NCBI GenBank assembly: GCA_903772945.1
Contig: CAICTM010000982.1
Span: 1 to 40,783, forward strand
Source of the DNA: Seminavis robusta
Lineage: Eukaryota > Bacillariophyta > Bacillariophyceae > Naviculales > Naviculaceae
DNA: 40,783 nucleotides
Direction: 5' to 3'
The translations under genes were made by a program, and so were the position numbers. Shown piece by piece: positions 10,801 to 22,241 of this stretch (positions are counted from its first letter, which is position 1; the number at the start of each line of letters is the position of its first letter). The notes below the pieces were generated by a model. It saw nothing but the letters and a program-made list of their open reading frames with translations, ran no database searches and was not told the origin of the DNA.

Positions 10801-11145
10801 CCCCCATGTACTACCGGTAGTACCAGTAGTACGACTGGAATACCACTGTTGCTGGGTGTCCACTTGGAGGCTCTCGACAATCCTATCATTTTCGTGGCGA
10901 TTCGAGGAGAAATCTGAGTATAGACTGGAATGGTCGTCGTCGTGTTCAGAGTGTTCGTCGCTCGCTGCGTCGCTGCCGCTGTTGGAGTCGTCCTCCAAAA
11001 AGAGACGCGCCACCTCTGAGTTTCTAGTAGGGATGTAGTTGCTCCTCGTGCTTCGACTGTCACTCCAACTCTGAGCCAAGGAATCGCTACGATCCTGACC
11101 TCGGTGTGATCCCGCCGACCCGTCGTCGAACGACTCTGACGGCAT
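7860..11145 (-). CDS. LRR single-pass membrane protein A2, 8 exons
   Basis: Exons: 11145-9162, 9057-8986, 8918-8844, 8737-8669, 8581-8487, 8415-8356, 8255-8132, 8005-7860; CDS 2625 nt, 874 residues. Start at MPSESFDDG; the open frame continues four codons upstream without ATG. The N-terminal about 195 residues are Ser/Asp-rich, with LRQVDQTINLMDVEA at about 127-141 and a Lys/Arg-rich block before the helix. The transmembrane helix is at about 200-220 after FRKCLYRC. A Thr/Pro/Gln stalk follows, then the cap (AQRFVLASLFFATRPNW) and CEWSGIDC. LRRs interrupted by Asp runs come next, and the end is Cys-rich (CPCCDRCY). Exons 2, 3 and 4 are 72, 75 and 69 nt, each one LRR. The motif order matches A1 throughout, so the two are neighbouring same-strand paralogues, probably a tandem duplication. 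The ligand and signalling partner are unknown. Confidence 0.85.
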
Positions 11146-12056
11146 GGCTGTAGCCACTGAAGTGCTTGCTTCTGGTCCTTCTTGTCGTTATGCTTTGCTT
11201 GCTTTTGTTGTTGCTGTTGGACTTTTTATGATAATGACTGATCAGAGAAGCCCTACCAAACTCCAAACAAACCCAGGGAGCCCAACCAACAATCACGATA
11301 ACGAAACCAGCCATCCTCGTTGTGGACGAACATTGTGTTCAAAGTTTGTTCCGATTTGTAGGGCTCCTTGGAGGGGCTAATGGCACTTAGGGCATGTAAG
11401 TCAAACATAAATACCAAGTGCTTTGGTAGGTCTGTTTTATACCCCAGAGAATATTGCCTTGAGCCAACCCAAGGGGTTTCTTTTGATCGGAATATCCGGC
11501 ATGAACCTTACTTGGGATCCATTTGGTACAATCTACACAGGAGCTCTACGTAAACCAAATTTCAGAATTCGAAATTAGTCTTGCGGAAATCTGTAGGGCC
11601 TGAGTAGAAGCTGCTGAGGCTGCTGGACATCGACCGCGAACCATCCGTTCCAGTTTCGCAGTGCCAACGATGAGACATGCAGTGGTCTTCAATTTGAAGG
11701 GAAGAATAGACTAGGAGTAAGGCCAAGACAATGCAAGCAGAAGATGGACGGAACCAAGGAGATATCTTTACTGTTAGACTACCTGAGGAGCCATTTGTGT
11801 TTTCAAGTCAGACTGCATGTTCCTTCGTCTGGTCTATCTAGCAAGCAGTTCCAAGGCAGGTCATCAATCTCACAGAAACCCAATCACTTTTGACAAACTG
11901 CACAAGGACGTAGTACTGAGCTGTGGGTGCTTTCATGCTATATTCAAAGGGACCAACTGAAAAAGCTACCCACTCGAAACAAACTAGTCTTCTCGATCCG
12001 TCCAAGCAACCGAGCTGCCTGCTTCTACATGTACTTTGCTTCTCTCCTAATTTCAC
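11146..12056. other. Intergenic spacer between LRR genes A2 and B1
   Basis: No supported gene. Short ORFs on both strands have no family features. It holds the 5' flank of A2 and the 3' flank of the intronless LRR gene B1. Confidence 0.5.
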
Positions 12057-14483
12057 TCACTGGCATTGACATCCACATTCGCAGACCAGTCCTGCATTGC
12101 ACGTAATGACAACTTGGATTGGATCGTTGTCTCTCTGCAAGGCATCGCAAACGGATTCCGGGATAGATCCAACAAGGCCGGGATTCCCCGACACGTCGAT
12201 GGATGTCAAATGAGAGAGCAACCCAATTTCGTTGGGCAACGTTCCTTCGAGAGAGTTGTCGCTCAATAACAACCTCGTGTAAAAGCCAACATTGTCGTCG
12301 CTTTCGCAGACGGCGGGTCCTTTGTCGTATGGCCAGGAGACATCGGCTACATGAGGCCACCAATCGCATTCGGGTGTATCGTGGTCTTCCCAGTATCGTT
12401 GAAAGGTCCATCCCTCTCCGTTGGTGGCATAGAACAGCGTCATTAATGCAAAGCGTTGTACAAATTGATCCGCCTCTTCAATACTATTAGTAGTATTGGT
12501 GATCATGGCCAGAAATCGCGTACTATTATTGCCAGCACCAGTGCCATCGAGCAAATTGGGAGCGAATTCTTGTCCAGTTCGTTGTTGAATATCTAACTGT
12601 AACCATCGCCATGCCTTGGCTTGCGGACCATTGGGATTGGTGATAATGGCATTAATAGTTCCAACTGGCAAGTCGTCTTTCGGAATAAAGGGTCGAGTGG
12701 TAGGAGCCGCGGTTGGTTGCAGCGTGGTAGGAGCCTCAGTGGGTGATCCCGTGGAGGGTGTTTCGGAGGGGACCATGGAAGGAGCCTCTGAAGGGGCTTC
12801 TTCGTGTACGCCAATGTTGCTGATTTCATCAATAATCTTGGAGCCATTGTTCTTCCATACAGTGACCCCCAAAACGGTAAAGGTAGCCGTGAGAGCAATG
12901 ATTAGTATGATTCCCCATCGTCCCTTTCGGCTTTTTAGGAGTGTCCAAACGGAATCATTGAGTGTTGGAGTTTCGGCCGTGACCACCATGACTGCTGCTG
13001 CGGATTCATCTTGAAAATAGTCATTATTATTGTTGTTGGTACGATGGCTGGTGGTGGTAGTTGTTGCGTTGGCGGCAATGGTGGTGTGGTGATGGTAGGA
13101 GGAGGAAGCTTCAACTGTCGTTTGCGGTGCTTCCTCGGATGGGCGTTGTCGCGTTTGTGGTTGTTCTTCGTCTACCGTTTCGGCGTTTCTACTAGTCCGT
13201 CTATGATGACTGCGCCGGGAGCGATGTTGGTCTTGTCCCTCTTCTTCTTCGACGACCAATACGGATTCAATGACGAGCGATGATTCCACAATGGGCGGCG
13301 GTGGTGATGTCTGGACAGAAGATGTGTTGCTTTGATGATGAATACTGGATCCTCTGAGATCTGCCTCGAGTGCTGCATTGGTAACTGCCAGTCTTCCACT
13401 TTGCGAAGGCTGAATACGAAAGGCTCCTACAGGGATGGATCTGTTACTGTTGTTGGATGGTGTCCTTGCAACGGCAGTAGCAGTTGCAGTAGTGGCATTT
13501 GATTCCGCTTGTGCTTCATTCGTTTCATCTGTGTTGTTGTTGGCAGCATCATTGGTATTGGTATCATTGTCGTTGATACTGTTGTTTTGATTCGTATGGG
13601 TTTTCCGTCTTCTTGCAGACGCTGCCACTGCTCCGAGATTGGCCGCCATGTCCGCTGGAGTTTGATTTGGATTCTGGTTCGCCTTTTGTTGAATATCTTG
13701 TCGTGCCAGAGCCAGAGCCGCTTGATGATCTGTGGTGAAGCTGGATTGGTTATTACTACTATTGCTAATGCCGGTGGTGGTGGTGGCCATGGAGTTTGGT
13801 TCCTGTTGTAGAGTCATACTGCTTCTGATGCTGGCATTGCTGCTCCTGATACTGGCGTTGCTACTTCTTGTACTGGCAGTACTAGCTTGCTGTTGCTGTT
13901 GCTGTCTCATTTTGTGCTGAATGCGTGCTTCTCTGGACTGTGGTGCCAGGGTGGTCCCAGAGGCCATGATGTTAGAAGCAGAGGCACTGGGCTTGACATT
14001 CATAGTTGCATAGTCTTGCTCCATCAAGTCATCCACATCAATTTCAGTGTCTTGCTGTGCTTCTAAAGGTAGTGATGCTGGCTTTTTGGCTACATGCAAG
14101 TGGCTAGGTTCTGTACTTGTACTGCTGCTACTCATGCGTGTGGTACTGGTACCGGTACCATTGGCTGAGGAGGAGGCTACAGCGGCTGCAAGAGTAGCTG
14201 AAGATATTGACACGTGACCATCTTTTGAGTCGTGCGATGTTGATCTTTGAGGTCGCACAGTGTCTCGATCAGGGACTTCTTTCGCAAGTCCTTGATTGCT
14301 TATCGCAGCAGCAGCGGTGGTTGTGGTAGCAGCAACAGTAGTGTCTTCTACTACATCTAATATAAGATCATCGACATCGATATCCTTACTTTCTTGATCG
14401 TCTTCTCCTTGAAGCGTGTCAGCGTCAACAGAGGTACTACCAGTACTAGTGCTAGCTAAAGTAGCACTGTTGTGACTCTTCAT
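12057..14483 (-). CDS. LRR single-pass membrane protein B1, intronless, short LRR domain
   Basis: A single open frame of 808 codons from ATG at 14481-14483 to a stop at 12057-12059. Residues 1 to about 505 are Ser/Thr/Asn/Gln low complexity with two acidic motifs, DIDVDDLILDVVEDT near the start and EIDVDDLMEQD further on. NDSVWTLLKSRKGR precedes a transmembrane helix at about 519-539 (WGIILIIALTATFTVLGVTVW). A Pro/Thr stalk follows (SEAPSMVPSETPS), then the cap with KAWRWLQLD, QRFALMTLFYATNGEGW and CDWW. Only two or three LRRs are present (LLLSDNSLEGTLPNEIGLL, SIDVSGNPGLVGSIPESV) before the Cys-rich end CECGCQCQ. The shared motifs make it a paralogue of the divergent gene B2, but with most LRRs missing. 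It may be a short-ectodomain receptor or co-receptor (inference). Confidence 0.85.
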   Translation of the reverse strand: MKSHNSATLASTSTGSTSVDADTLQGEDDQESKDIDVDDLILDVVEDTTVAATTTTAAAAISNQGLAKEVPDRDTVRPQRSTSHDSKDGHVSISSATLAAAVASSSANGTGTSTTRMSSSSTSTEPSHLHVAKKPASLPLEAQQDTEIDVDDLMEQDYATMNVKPSASASNIMASGTTLAPQSREARIQHKMRQQQQQQASTASTRSSNASIRSSNASIRSSMTLQQEPNSMATTTTGISNSSNNQSSFTTDHQAALALARQDIQQKANQNPNQTPADMAANLGAVAASARRRKTHTNQNNSINDNDTNTNDAANNNTDETNEAQAESNATTATATAVARTPSNNSNRSIPVGAFRIQPSQSGRLAVTNAALEADLRGSSIHHQSNTSSVQTSPPPPIVESSLVIESVLVVEEEEGQDQHRSRRSHHRRTSRNAETVDEEQPQTRQRPSEEAPQTTVEASSSYHHHTTIAANATTTTTSHRTNNNNNDYFQDESAAAVMVVTAETPTLNDSVWTLLKSRKGRWGIILIIALTATFTVLGVTVWKNNGSKIIDEISNIGVHEEAPSEAPSMVPSETPSTGSPTEAPTTLQPTAAPTTRPFIPKDDLPVGTINAIITNPNGPQAKAWRWLQLDIQQRTGQEFAPNLLDGTGAGNNSTRFLAMITNTTNSIEEADQFVQRFALMTLFYATNGEGWTFQRYWEDHDTPECDWWPHVADVSWPYDKGPAVCESDDNVGFYTRLLLSDNSLEGTLPNEIGLLSHLTSIDVSGNPGLVGSIPESVCDALQRDNDPIQVVITCNAGLVCECGCQCQ

Positions 14484-17005
14484 ACTAGTACTAGCTAGTG
14501 TTTGTCTTGTGTTGATAGTACTAGCTAGCTAGTGTAGTAGTGGTGTTGCTGCTGTTGTCTCTGGTTGTTCAGTCTCATTCGATATCCAAAAACAACGGCA
14601 AGTTCAGAAAAGTGAGGGATGATTGATGCGAAGTCATTTATTTCAAAGCTTTAAAACCGTGAAGCTGTCAAACATTTGCGGAACATTTTCCAAAGCAGTC
14701 ATCAGAGATGGACCAGAATGTCAACCTTTCGGGGAGAAGCCAATGGATCAATCATGATGAGAGTTCCACAACCATTCAGCACAGAAGCCTTCTCAACAGA
14801 CTACTAAATTATCTACACTAGATTCACTCTTACTTATTGAGGGATCCTTCGGTCATTTTTGGCGACAATACCAGATTGATCGGAATACAACGGTTACCAA
14901 GCCTTGTACTCAGGGTAATGGGATAAATCAAGTCTATAAGATCGTGGCGTGGATCGATCAACAGTCAGCGCTGTGTGTGCTATAGTACGACTGTATGCCT
15001 GACCGGATTATGGTTGCCCGGACTGATCTTGCGGTATCTTCAGAGCATCCCCTGCACGGATGATAACATCTGCACCGAATAATGATTGAACCAAGAGAAG
15101 TGTACTACTAATAGTCCGCATTTGTTTTTTATTATAAGTTGTCATGCAACAAAGCGCTAGGCTGGCTGCATTCAGTTCATTCGTTCTAACGACGCACCTC
15201 TTCCGGTTCTGTGCCGGTACCGGTACGGTACCGGTATTCTTATACGACTGTACCGGTACTACCGTACCTGGTAGTATGTGCTTTGTCCGCAAGATGAAGT
15301 AGTTTGTGTGGTACCCGTACATTGACTACGGTCGCACTTCTAAATACAGTACTCCTATGCGGCCTTGACTTGCTTGATCAAAGGCATCAGAAGATGTTCC
15401 ATACTACACGTTATCGATATGGCTCAGATATGCATACTCATATCAATACAAATAGAAGTGCATGCACATGGATTGAATTCGAAATCACTCAGTTCGATTG
15501 TTTGGCACTTCTTCTTCTTTGGTGAAATGATGTGCAGCCTTAGCGAATGAAACGAAACCATTGAGCGGAGGAGTGTAGTCTTCTCTCTTTGCTTTCTAGC
15601 CAGCTATGAACTTTGAGTAAAGTTGCTTAGTGATGTCTTCATGCTTCCCTCTACTTTCGCAATATGATCATTGCATGGTGAAGCCAGCTAGGGCATGCTG
15701 TAGCCGGAATGGTAAGTTTCAACTAGGCCATCGGCAGCTAGGAACTGGGAACGAAACTCTGTTTTCTCATCTCCCTGCTATCAATTGGATCAGATGGTTC
15801 TGCAAATCCCGCTTGAATTAGCGTTCACTTCTTTCGCAGTCATTTTTCTTTGATGATTGGGTTAGATCATTGTTACACTGTCACACTGCCCAGTACCACT
15901 TCCGCAACCAAAGATCTCAACTCCAGCAGCATGCACCAGCAACACGAACAAAACAAAACAAACCACAACAATCATTATAGTCTTCGAGCAGCTACTACTA
16001 GACCAGCCACTAGCTAGCTAGCTAGTAGAAGCAGATCTATTAAAGCTCATCCTTTGCAAGTATCAGAGGAGAAACTTCAATTGACTTTGTGCTTGAGGGC
16101 CACTACGGTATCGTAACGGTAATCCCGCGATTTCGGCCTTTTAGATTTTCGTCGATACAAGGCGCCACAGCTACGCTACTACAGGATATCAAGCTAGCTA
16201 TCACTAGCTAGTCTCCAAAGCTGGCAAGAACAAGTGACTTAGTCCTCCAAGGCATTTGAAGAAGGAAGAGAAAGAAGGCAAAGAGAGTTCCATTCAAGCC
16301 TCAAGAGTTCTGGCTAGCCCCCCTTCTAGCTAGCTATACTATCCAGTAAGCTACCCTGCTTTCTAGCTGCCTACCAATACCTGCCCAACCCTTGCAAGTC
16401 CAACTTTTGCAAACTGAATTCCTGGATTGCCACCTGACAGTATACATCAAGCTATTGGCAAGAGCAACAAGGAACTTGTAGTTGTGAGATTGCAAGTGCC
16501 ACCTAGCTAGCTACTATCTAGCAATTTTCACCCAACCCAAGACAAGCCACCATCAACTGTCACTTGAGAAGCTTAGCTTGCTTGCTTGGTTGTGGTCCAT
16601 GAAAGAAGAGCATCAGAGATATCTGAGTTGCAAGTCTAAACCTTGAAGATATCATTGGAGTGGAGCTTCAGTGGAAACTTTGGGCCCATCTTTTATAGTT
16701 AGCTACTGGTAAGCACCAAAGGAGCAACATCAAGTTGGAGATCAGCAGCATTGGTTGATCAGGTTCACTTAGGTGAGACCATAATTTGGCCTAAGCTTCA
16801 CCTTGGTGGGGGGCACTGGTGTTCTTGCCTTTGTTCATGCATTCCTTCCTTCATTCACACTCACAGCCCATATTCTTCTTCATCTGTCTCTCTATACTCT
16901 CCTGCACAGAATAGAAAGCAAAAGACAGCAATCTAGCTACTTGCTACTGCTAGCAGCAACTTGTTGAAAAAGTAAGCTGGAGTATACATCTGCAGACCAA
17001 ACAAA
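14484..17005. promoter_or_regulatory. 2.5-kb divergent upstream region of LRR genes B1 and B2
   Basis: This is the shared 5' region of the head-to-head paralogues B1 (minus) and B2 (plus); the promoters of both must lie within it. No TATA box or initiator can be assigned with confidence. It contains many CTAGCTAG tracts (about 14520, 16012-16025, 16195-16210, 16325, 16505) and a dense TACCGGTA cluster at about 15215-15275. The ORFs here are short and unsupported. Confidence 0.4.
15214..15275. repeat. Cluster of GGTACC / TACCGGTA palindromes
   Basis: Overlapping GGTACC and ACCGGT hexamers occur six or more times within 60 bp, in the B1/B2 divergent region. The same motif recurs at about 34265-34292, 37505-37530, 37618-37630, 37690, 37903-37980 and 38082-38092. 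Confidence 0.6.
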
Positions 17006-20000
17006 ATGAGTGACAATGACGAACAGAAACCAAACGCAAAGGCCAATGACAATGACAAAAGAACGCATGGTGTCCTGGTCGATGTGGATGAAGTTGTGGT
17101 AGTGGATGTCGACGAGGCAGGGGCAGGGGCATCACTCCAACAAGCGTCACAGGAAGAAGAAGCAGAAAACTTGCTGGTACAACGACAGCAAGAAGAAATG
17201 CTGAGACTCCAAGAAAGACAGGCCATGGAACGAAAACAATTTCAAGAGGCAAAGAAACTACAGCAACGCCATAATGACACATCCAGCACTGCCGACAATG
17301 TCAATCGAGACTCAGCTAGTGGTGCCACGGGTAATAGACCTTCCCTCAAATCCACGGCTACGCAAGCAATGACACCCAGCATTCGTGGCATCAACGCAGC
17401 GGCCGTCCAGGCGGAGCCACAAGTACTCGCAGTGGAGCGACGAGCCAGTGGCACTGCGCAATCGGCTAAAGAAGCACAGGACCACGAGGATCATGCACTG
17501 GAAATTGTGGCACAACAGGCTTCCAGACGCAAAGGACTGCCACGGCACCACAGCAACAATTCGTCCACATTGAAAAAATCTGAACACGACCAACTACAAC
17601 CGTCCAATCGATCACTCGTCGCAAACCAGGAACCCAACGTAGTTCTGGCAGGAGAAGAAAGAAGGAGATCCAGTGTCGATGTGGACGCCATATATGTTGC
17701 TGAAATGGTCTCGAAAAAAGCACAAGAAAAACAAAAGCCACAAGCCGTTGGACGCAATTACAGTGGAAGCAGTCGAGCCTCGACGGTCTCGAGCGTGGAC
17801 ATTGATGTCGACGACATGGAGCATTTTATTGTGCAAGAACCCGACAAACCATCCATTGTGGCACGAAATTGTAGTACTGACACCAGCAACAGCAACAGCA
17901 ACAATTCACAAGCTAATATCGAGTTTTTGAAAAGGCGAGAGTCCAAACTGCAATCTGCCGAACGACAAAAGGGCAGCACAAAATCTGGATTGAAGCGTTT
18001 CAGCTCCTTGTCGACAGCGTCCAACATCACCGTCACAACGTCGGGGTCGTCAGATGGAACTCATCCATCTAGTCCTTTCGACGGCAGCAGCGAAATAATC
18101 GACAGTGCACGTCACATTATTGAAGGTGAATCTCCGGCGGCGAGGCGGCGAAGGTCCTCGGAAAATCGAAGAGACCGAGACGAGTTTGAACAAAAACGAC
18201 AGGCATTGCCAACTTCGCAAATAGTGATGGTGGCAGCCAACAATAGTTTGCAGCTTCCCACTTTGAAACAGGGTGCGTCCTCCTGGGAAGAAATGGAAAA
18301 GACAGGTCTGACATCGTCCACCACCACAACGAGAATGTCGTCACAAAAGCAACCGCAGCAGGTCCAATCTTATCACAGCAGCAGCGACAGCAATATACCG
18401 GTAGAACATCAGTCTGCATCGTCACCAGTCACAACTCATCCGTCCAATCCTCCCATGGAGACAGTTCAAAGGCCATTCCTGCAAGAGCAGCTGGTCGTTG
18501 CTACCTTGGTCGAAGAAGATACGACGACAAACCGCTCTGAAACCGACAGAAACGCCAGCTGTAGTAGCCTGGCATTCGATGATTCCAACCCGCTACCAGA
18601 GTCAGCCCGTCCGCCGCAAGAGGCACCCCCACCACCTCCAGTCAGCAACAATAACCTATTGGGGTTACAAGGAGACACGGCCGATATCGACCCTTCGAAA
18701 ATTATCGTCCAAGCCAAACCTGCAGAGGCGTTGGACTCGGTATGGGATGTGCTTCGAGATCGAAATGGGAGAGTGCTCGTTTGCTTGCTCGTGGTTCTGA
18801 TTGCTGCGGGTGTCATTGGCATTTCGATTGGCTTGGGTGGCTTCCTCGACAGCAAGGGAGAAAGCGGGGAGGTGCAACAGACAAGCTTCGGATTGGGGGC
18901 CTCGCAGGGTACCCAACAGACCCCAACCACTATTGAGCCCATTAGGGATGAGCCTACAGCGGCGCCCGTGGTACAAATTGCAGACACATTGGCCCCCACA
19001 ACTCATGCTCCCACAACCGAGTTGCAAGGTGCTTTCGCATCTCTCCTCCCAAGTTACACCGTTGATGCGTTGCATGACCCAAACTCTGCTCAATCCAAAG
19101 CACTAAAGTGGCTTCTGGTCGATCACGAGCCTGCTGTGTTTGCCAGTTACTCCGAGGACCGGCTCCGGCAAAGGTTTGCTCTGGCGACCTTGTACTACGC
19201 AACGAAAGGAATAGGTTGGAGATGGAAGAGATTCTGGCTATCGACGGATCCAGAAATTCACGAATGCCAATGGTGGAGTTATTATGATCACCCTGAAAGC
19301 AGCGGTCGAGACTCGCCTTGCAATGAAAACATGGAGTACGAATCCTTGGCTCTGTCCGAGAACTACCTCAAGGGCACGCTTCCGCCCGAAGTCGCATTGT
19401 TGACCGCTTTGAAAGACATACATCTCGTGGCCGATGCTTTCTTTGGTGCCACGTCGGATGAGGAAAAGAAAGAAAATTATATCTCTGGACAAATCCCAAT
19501 TCCTTGGATGACATCGCTCTCAAATTTGACTACAATAGATCTGGGGCGAAATGCCCTCACTGGGTCTATTCCGACGGAGATCGGATTGATGCCAGAACTA
19601 CAAATCGTGCAACTGAGGGAGAACCTCATTGGTGGCACAATTCCTCCCTCGCTCTTTGGTCTGCCGAACGTCAAGGAGCTATGGCTGTTTGACAATCGCC
19701 TGACAGGTCCCATCCCCACAGAAGTCCAGTTTGTTACCGACAGCCTCCGCATTTTTGCAGCCTACAGCAACCGTCTCACGGGAACTATTCCTACTGGTAA
19801 GAATAACTCAATCTTGAAAGTGGTTTCAATGGAGAGCAATGTGGTATGGCTTGGTATTTGATTTGCATTGAATTCTAATCCACCCCTTGCAAATCAAACG
19901 TGCCTTCGCAGAGCTCGTTTCCTTGACTCAGTTAAGGCAATTGAAGCTGGAAAGCAACCAACTCGTTGGTGAGTACAAGTGTGCTAAGAATGACACACAT

Positions 20001-20785
20001 TGTTTTGATCCTGATTCCCATAGCCTAATCTCTTGTCTTGTGTTCAGGGAAGATACCGATCGACATAACTTACATGACGAACCTCCGGTCCTTGCATCTA
20101 TTTGACAACCGTTTGTCAGGTACAATCCACACAGGTAAGTCTGCTAGATGATATTGGAGATATCATGCACAAAATTAAGGAACGCAATGGAGCCTGCTTA
20201 TTTCCATTTATTTCCACTTGCATTGAAGAGTTTGGAAGACTTAGTGAATTGAAGCATTTCTGGATTGGGAAGAATCGTAAGTGCTCGATCGTCGTCGATC
20301 GTCGCTCGTGCGTTTGCATTCGGCTCGTATGCCATACACTATATGCTGATATCATACACTCCCTGTTCATCCGCGAATATATAGGATTGACTGGGACAAT
20401 GCCGTCTGAGCTGGGATCCATGGTCGGTTTGAACAACATTGGACTGGGAAACAACAAGCTGACCGGTGAGAAAGAAACCACTTTCTGGCTGCTTGTTTTC
20501 GGTCATTTTCATGTCTTCGACAATCGCTCAATTCCTTTCATGTGCTGTTTTTTAGGAACGATCCCCGTCGATCTCGGGAACTGGAGCTCGATTCTTCGCA
20601 CCGTCCTGGAGTTCAATGACCTGACAGGGAGTGTCCCCCAGGAGTTGTGTTCGAAAGCCAGCTCAAATCCCGTCTTCTTCCGAGTGTTCGTAGACTGCGA
20701 AGAGGTTCAATGTGGTTGCCTTTGTTGCCTATGTAATTGCGGCTTGAGATCAGGTGGAGAAAATAGATCGCTCTCGGAGCCCTAG
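17006..20785 (+). CDS. LRR single-pass membrane protein B2, 6 exons
   Basis: Exons 17006-19796, 19912-19968, 20048-20134, 20229-20276, 20385-20465 and 20556-20785; CDS 3294 nt, 1097 residues. Each junction joins in frame across GT..AG introns of 79-115 nt. The N-terminal about 575 residues are Gln/Ser/Glu-rich with acidic motifs (VDVDEVVVVDVDEAG, SVDIDVDDMEHF). LDSVWDVLRDRNGR lies at about 577-591, immediately before a transmembrane helix at about 592-612. A Pro/Thr stalk follows. The cap has KALKWLLVDHEP, RQRFALATLYYATKGIGW, FW and CQWW. About 10 plant-type LRRs follow, and the end is Cys-rich (VDCEEVQCGCLCCLCNCG). The start ATG has A at -3. The motif order matches B1, with a full-length LRR array. 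It is probably a surface receptor or adhesin; the ligand is unknown. Confidence 0.87.
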
Positions 20786-21210
20786 CAAAAATGCCAAGGA
20801 GTGGCACACTTTGTGATTGATTTATGAGAGGAAAATGTTTTGGCCACAGGTCCCATTTGCTGGTGTATAAAGTATGATCTAGCTAGCTATGGATCTGTTG
20901 AAATTCTGTTGTGTTGCTAGCATTCTTACCATACCGGTAGGTCGACGCCATGCAATGGACCCGAGCAATTTTGTTACGTACGTCCCAGTGTTGGTGCATC
21001 ACAAACGGATCCCACAGTGGAGTGCACGGATATCTAGTCAACGCATTAGTAATGGGGGACGCCACGAAGGCCCATCGTCCTGTTCGAGCAGCAGTCGCCG
21101 TCCATTGTTGTGCATTGGCTCCACATTGACAGGAACCTGGCAACTCGACGGGATCCAAGTTTTGGTTTGTCGATGGGACACATCCAGCTGACAGAAGCTG
21201 CTGCCAGTAC
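20786..21210 (-). pseudogene. Possible decayed minus-strand gene fragment
   Basis: A minus-strand open frame over about 20950-21205 encodes Cys/Trp-containing, non-repetitive sequence (SCQCGANAQQWTATAARTG and PCTPLWDPFVMHQHW). It has no ATG or recognised domain. It is cut at its 5' side by the LRR-derived fragment that follows at 21211. A second non-repetitive minus frame resumes beyond that fragment, so this may be one old gene split by insertion. No family was recognised. Confidence 0.25.
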
Positions 21211-21382
21211 TGGTGCCATGTCCGATGAGGAAAAGAAAGAAAATTATATCTATGGACAAATCCCAATTCCTTGGATGACATTGCTCTCCAACTTGGCTGA
21301 CTCCACTGGATCTGGGGAGCAGCTAGCTATTATCATAGGGTCGATTCCATCGGAGATGGGATTGATGCCAGAACCACAAATT
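21211..21382 (+). pseudogene. Truncated duplicate of LRR gene B2
   Basis: The sequence from GGTGCCATGTCCGATGAGG closely matches 19445-19610 in exon 1 of B2. Both encode DEEKKENYI.GQIPIPWMT and share GSIP.E.GLMPE.QIV. The middle part has diverged, with an insertion. No cap, membrane segment or further LRRs follow, and the frame ends after about 30 unrelated residues. It is about 400 bp downstream of the parent gene, so a local duplication or ectopic insertion is likely. Confidence 0.75.
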
Positions 21383-21720
21383 GTGTATGGCGGGATGGAT
21401 TTCTCCGGGTAGAACAAGGTCTGATCGTTGTTGCTGCACGAAAAGACAACAGTCTCTCCTGGCTCCACCGTGTACCCGTACTGCCTGCCCCCTGCGCCTC
21501 CTTCAACACAAAGCAAATGCTCCATTTTCTTGTAATTGGTGGGCACCGTAGCCAGTGCCTCCGTTGGCCTCTGGAGCTTCGTACTGGCATGTAACTGACA
21601 GCGCAATGATGATACACTGGAGTGAGAGCCGATACAGAGACAGAAGATGCTGCCAGTTTTACCGCACAAGGTGAAAACCCAACATCGGGCACCAACTCTA
21701 GTGGGAAGCTGCATGGGTTA
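21383..21720 (-). pseudogene. Possible decayed minus-strand gene fragment, second half
   Basis: A minus-strand frame encodes non-repetitive sequence with EGGAGGRQYGYTVEPGETVV and SCSNNDQTLFYPEKS. It begins where the LRR-derived fragment ends. It has no ATG or recognised domain. It could be the upstream half of the fragment at 20786-21210, separated by the inserted LRR piece. Confidence 0.25.
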
Positions 21721-22241
21721 CTTGCGGCTTTCCTCTGGGTTTGGACACACACAAACAAAAGTAAGAATGTTTGATCCATTCTCGAGGATGTTGCCGTCAA
21801 ACAGCAATCGATCTCCTCAGGAACTGCATGATCATCGTCCGCAAACAGCAACACCAACACGAGCGAGCCAAAAACAAGAGATGGGAATTTTGGATCGCGC
21901 TTGAGTTGACTCCCGCACCTTCGGTGTAACCGTGACCGAGCCCTTTCGTTGACACCCACCGAGCTGGCCGCAACAAAAAACTGCGAGCATGCAACAAGCC
22001 AAAATTGGCCGTGAGATCGTCAACGAACATTTGGGAGCGGCAGGCAAGTGTTATTCTTGTAAAGCATCATTTAAAATTGACTATCATGGCTAGCTATCAG
22101 CAAGCGAGATGCAGCCCAGCACAACAACATACTAGTAGCTAGTAGCGCCCTTAGCTAATGGCATCTCTTTAGAATTTTTTTTTACAGAAGATCAATCGAG
22201 TTCTGTGGCTTCATCCCGCGACCGCAAACTGTACAGTAGCC
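21721..22241. other. Intergenic, 5' flank of the MBL-fold gene
   Basis: No supported gene. It contains CTAGTAGCTAGTAG motifs near 22130-22143 and a T run at 22175-22184. It is presumably the promoter and leader of the downstream hydrolase gene. Confidence 0.4.
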
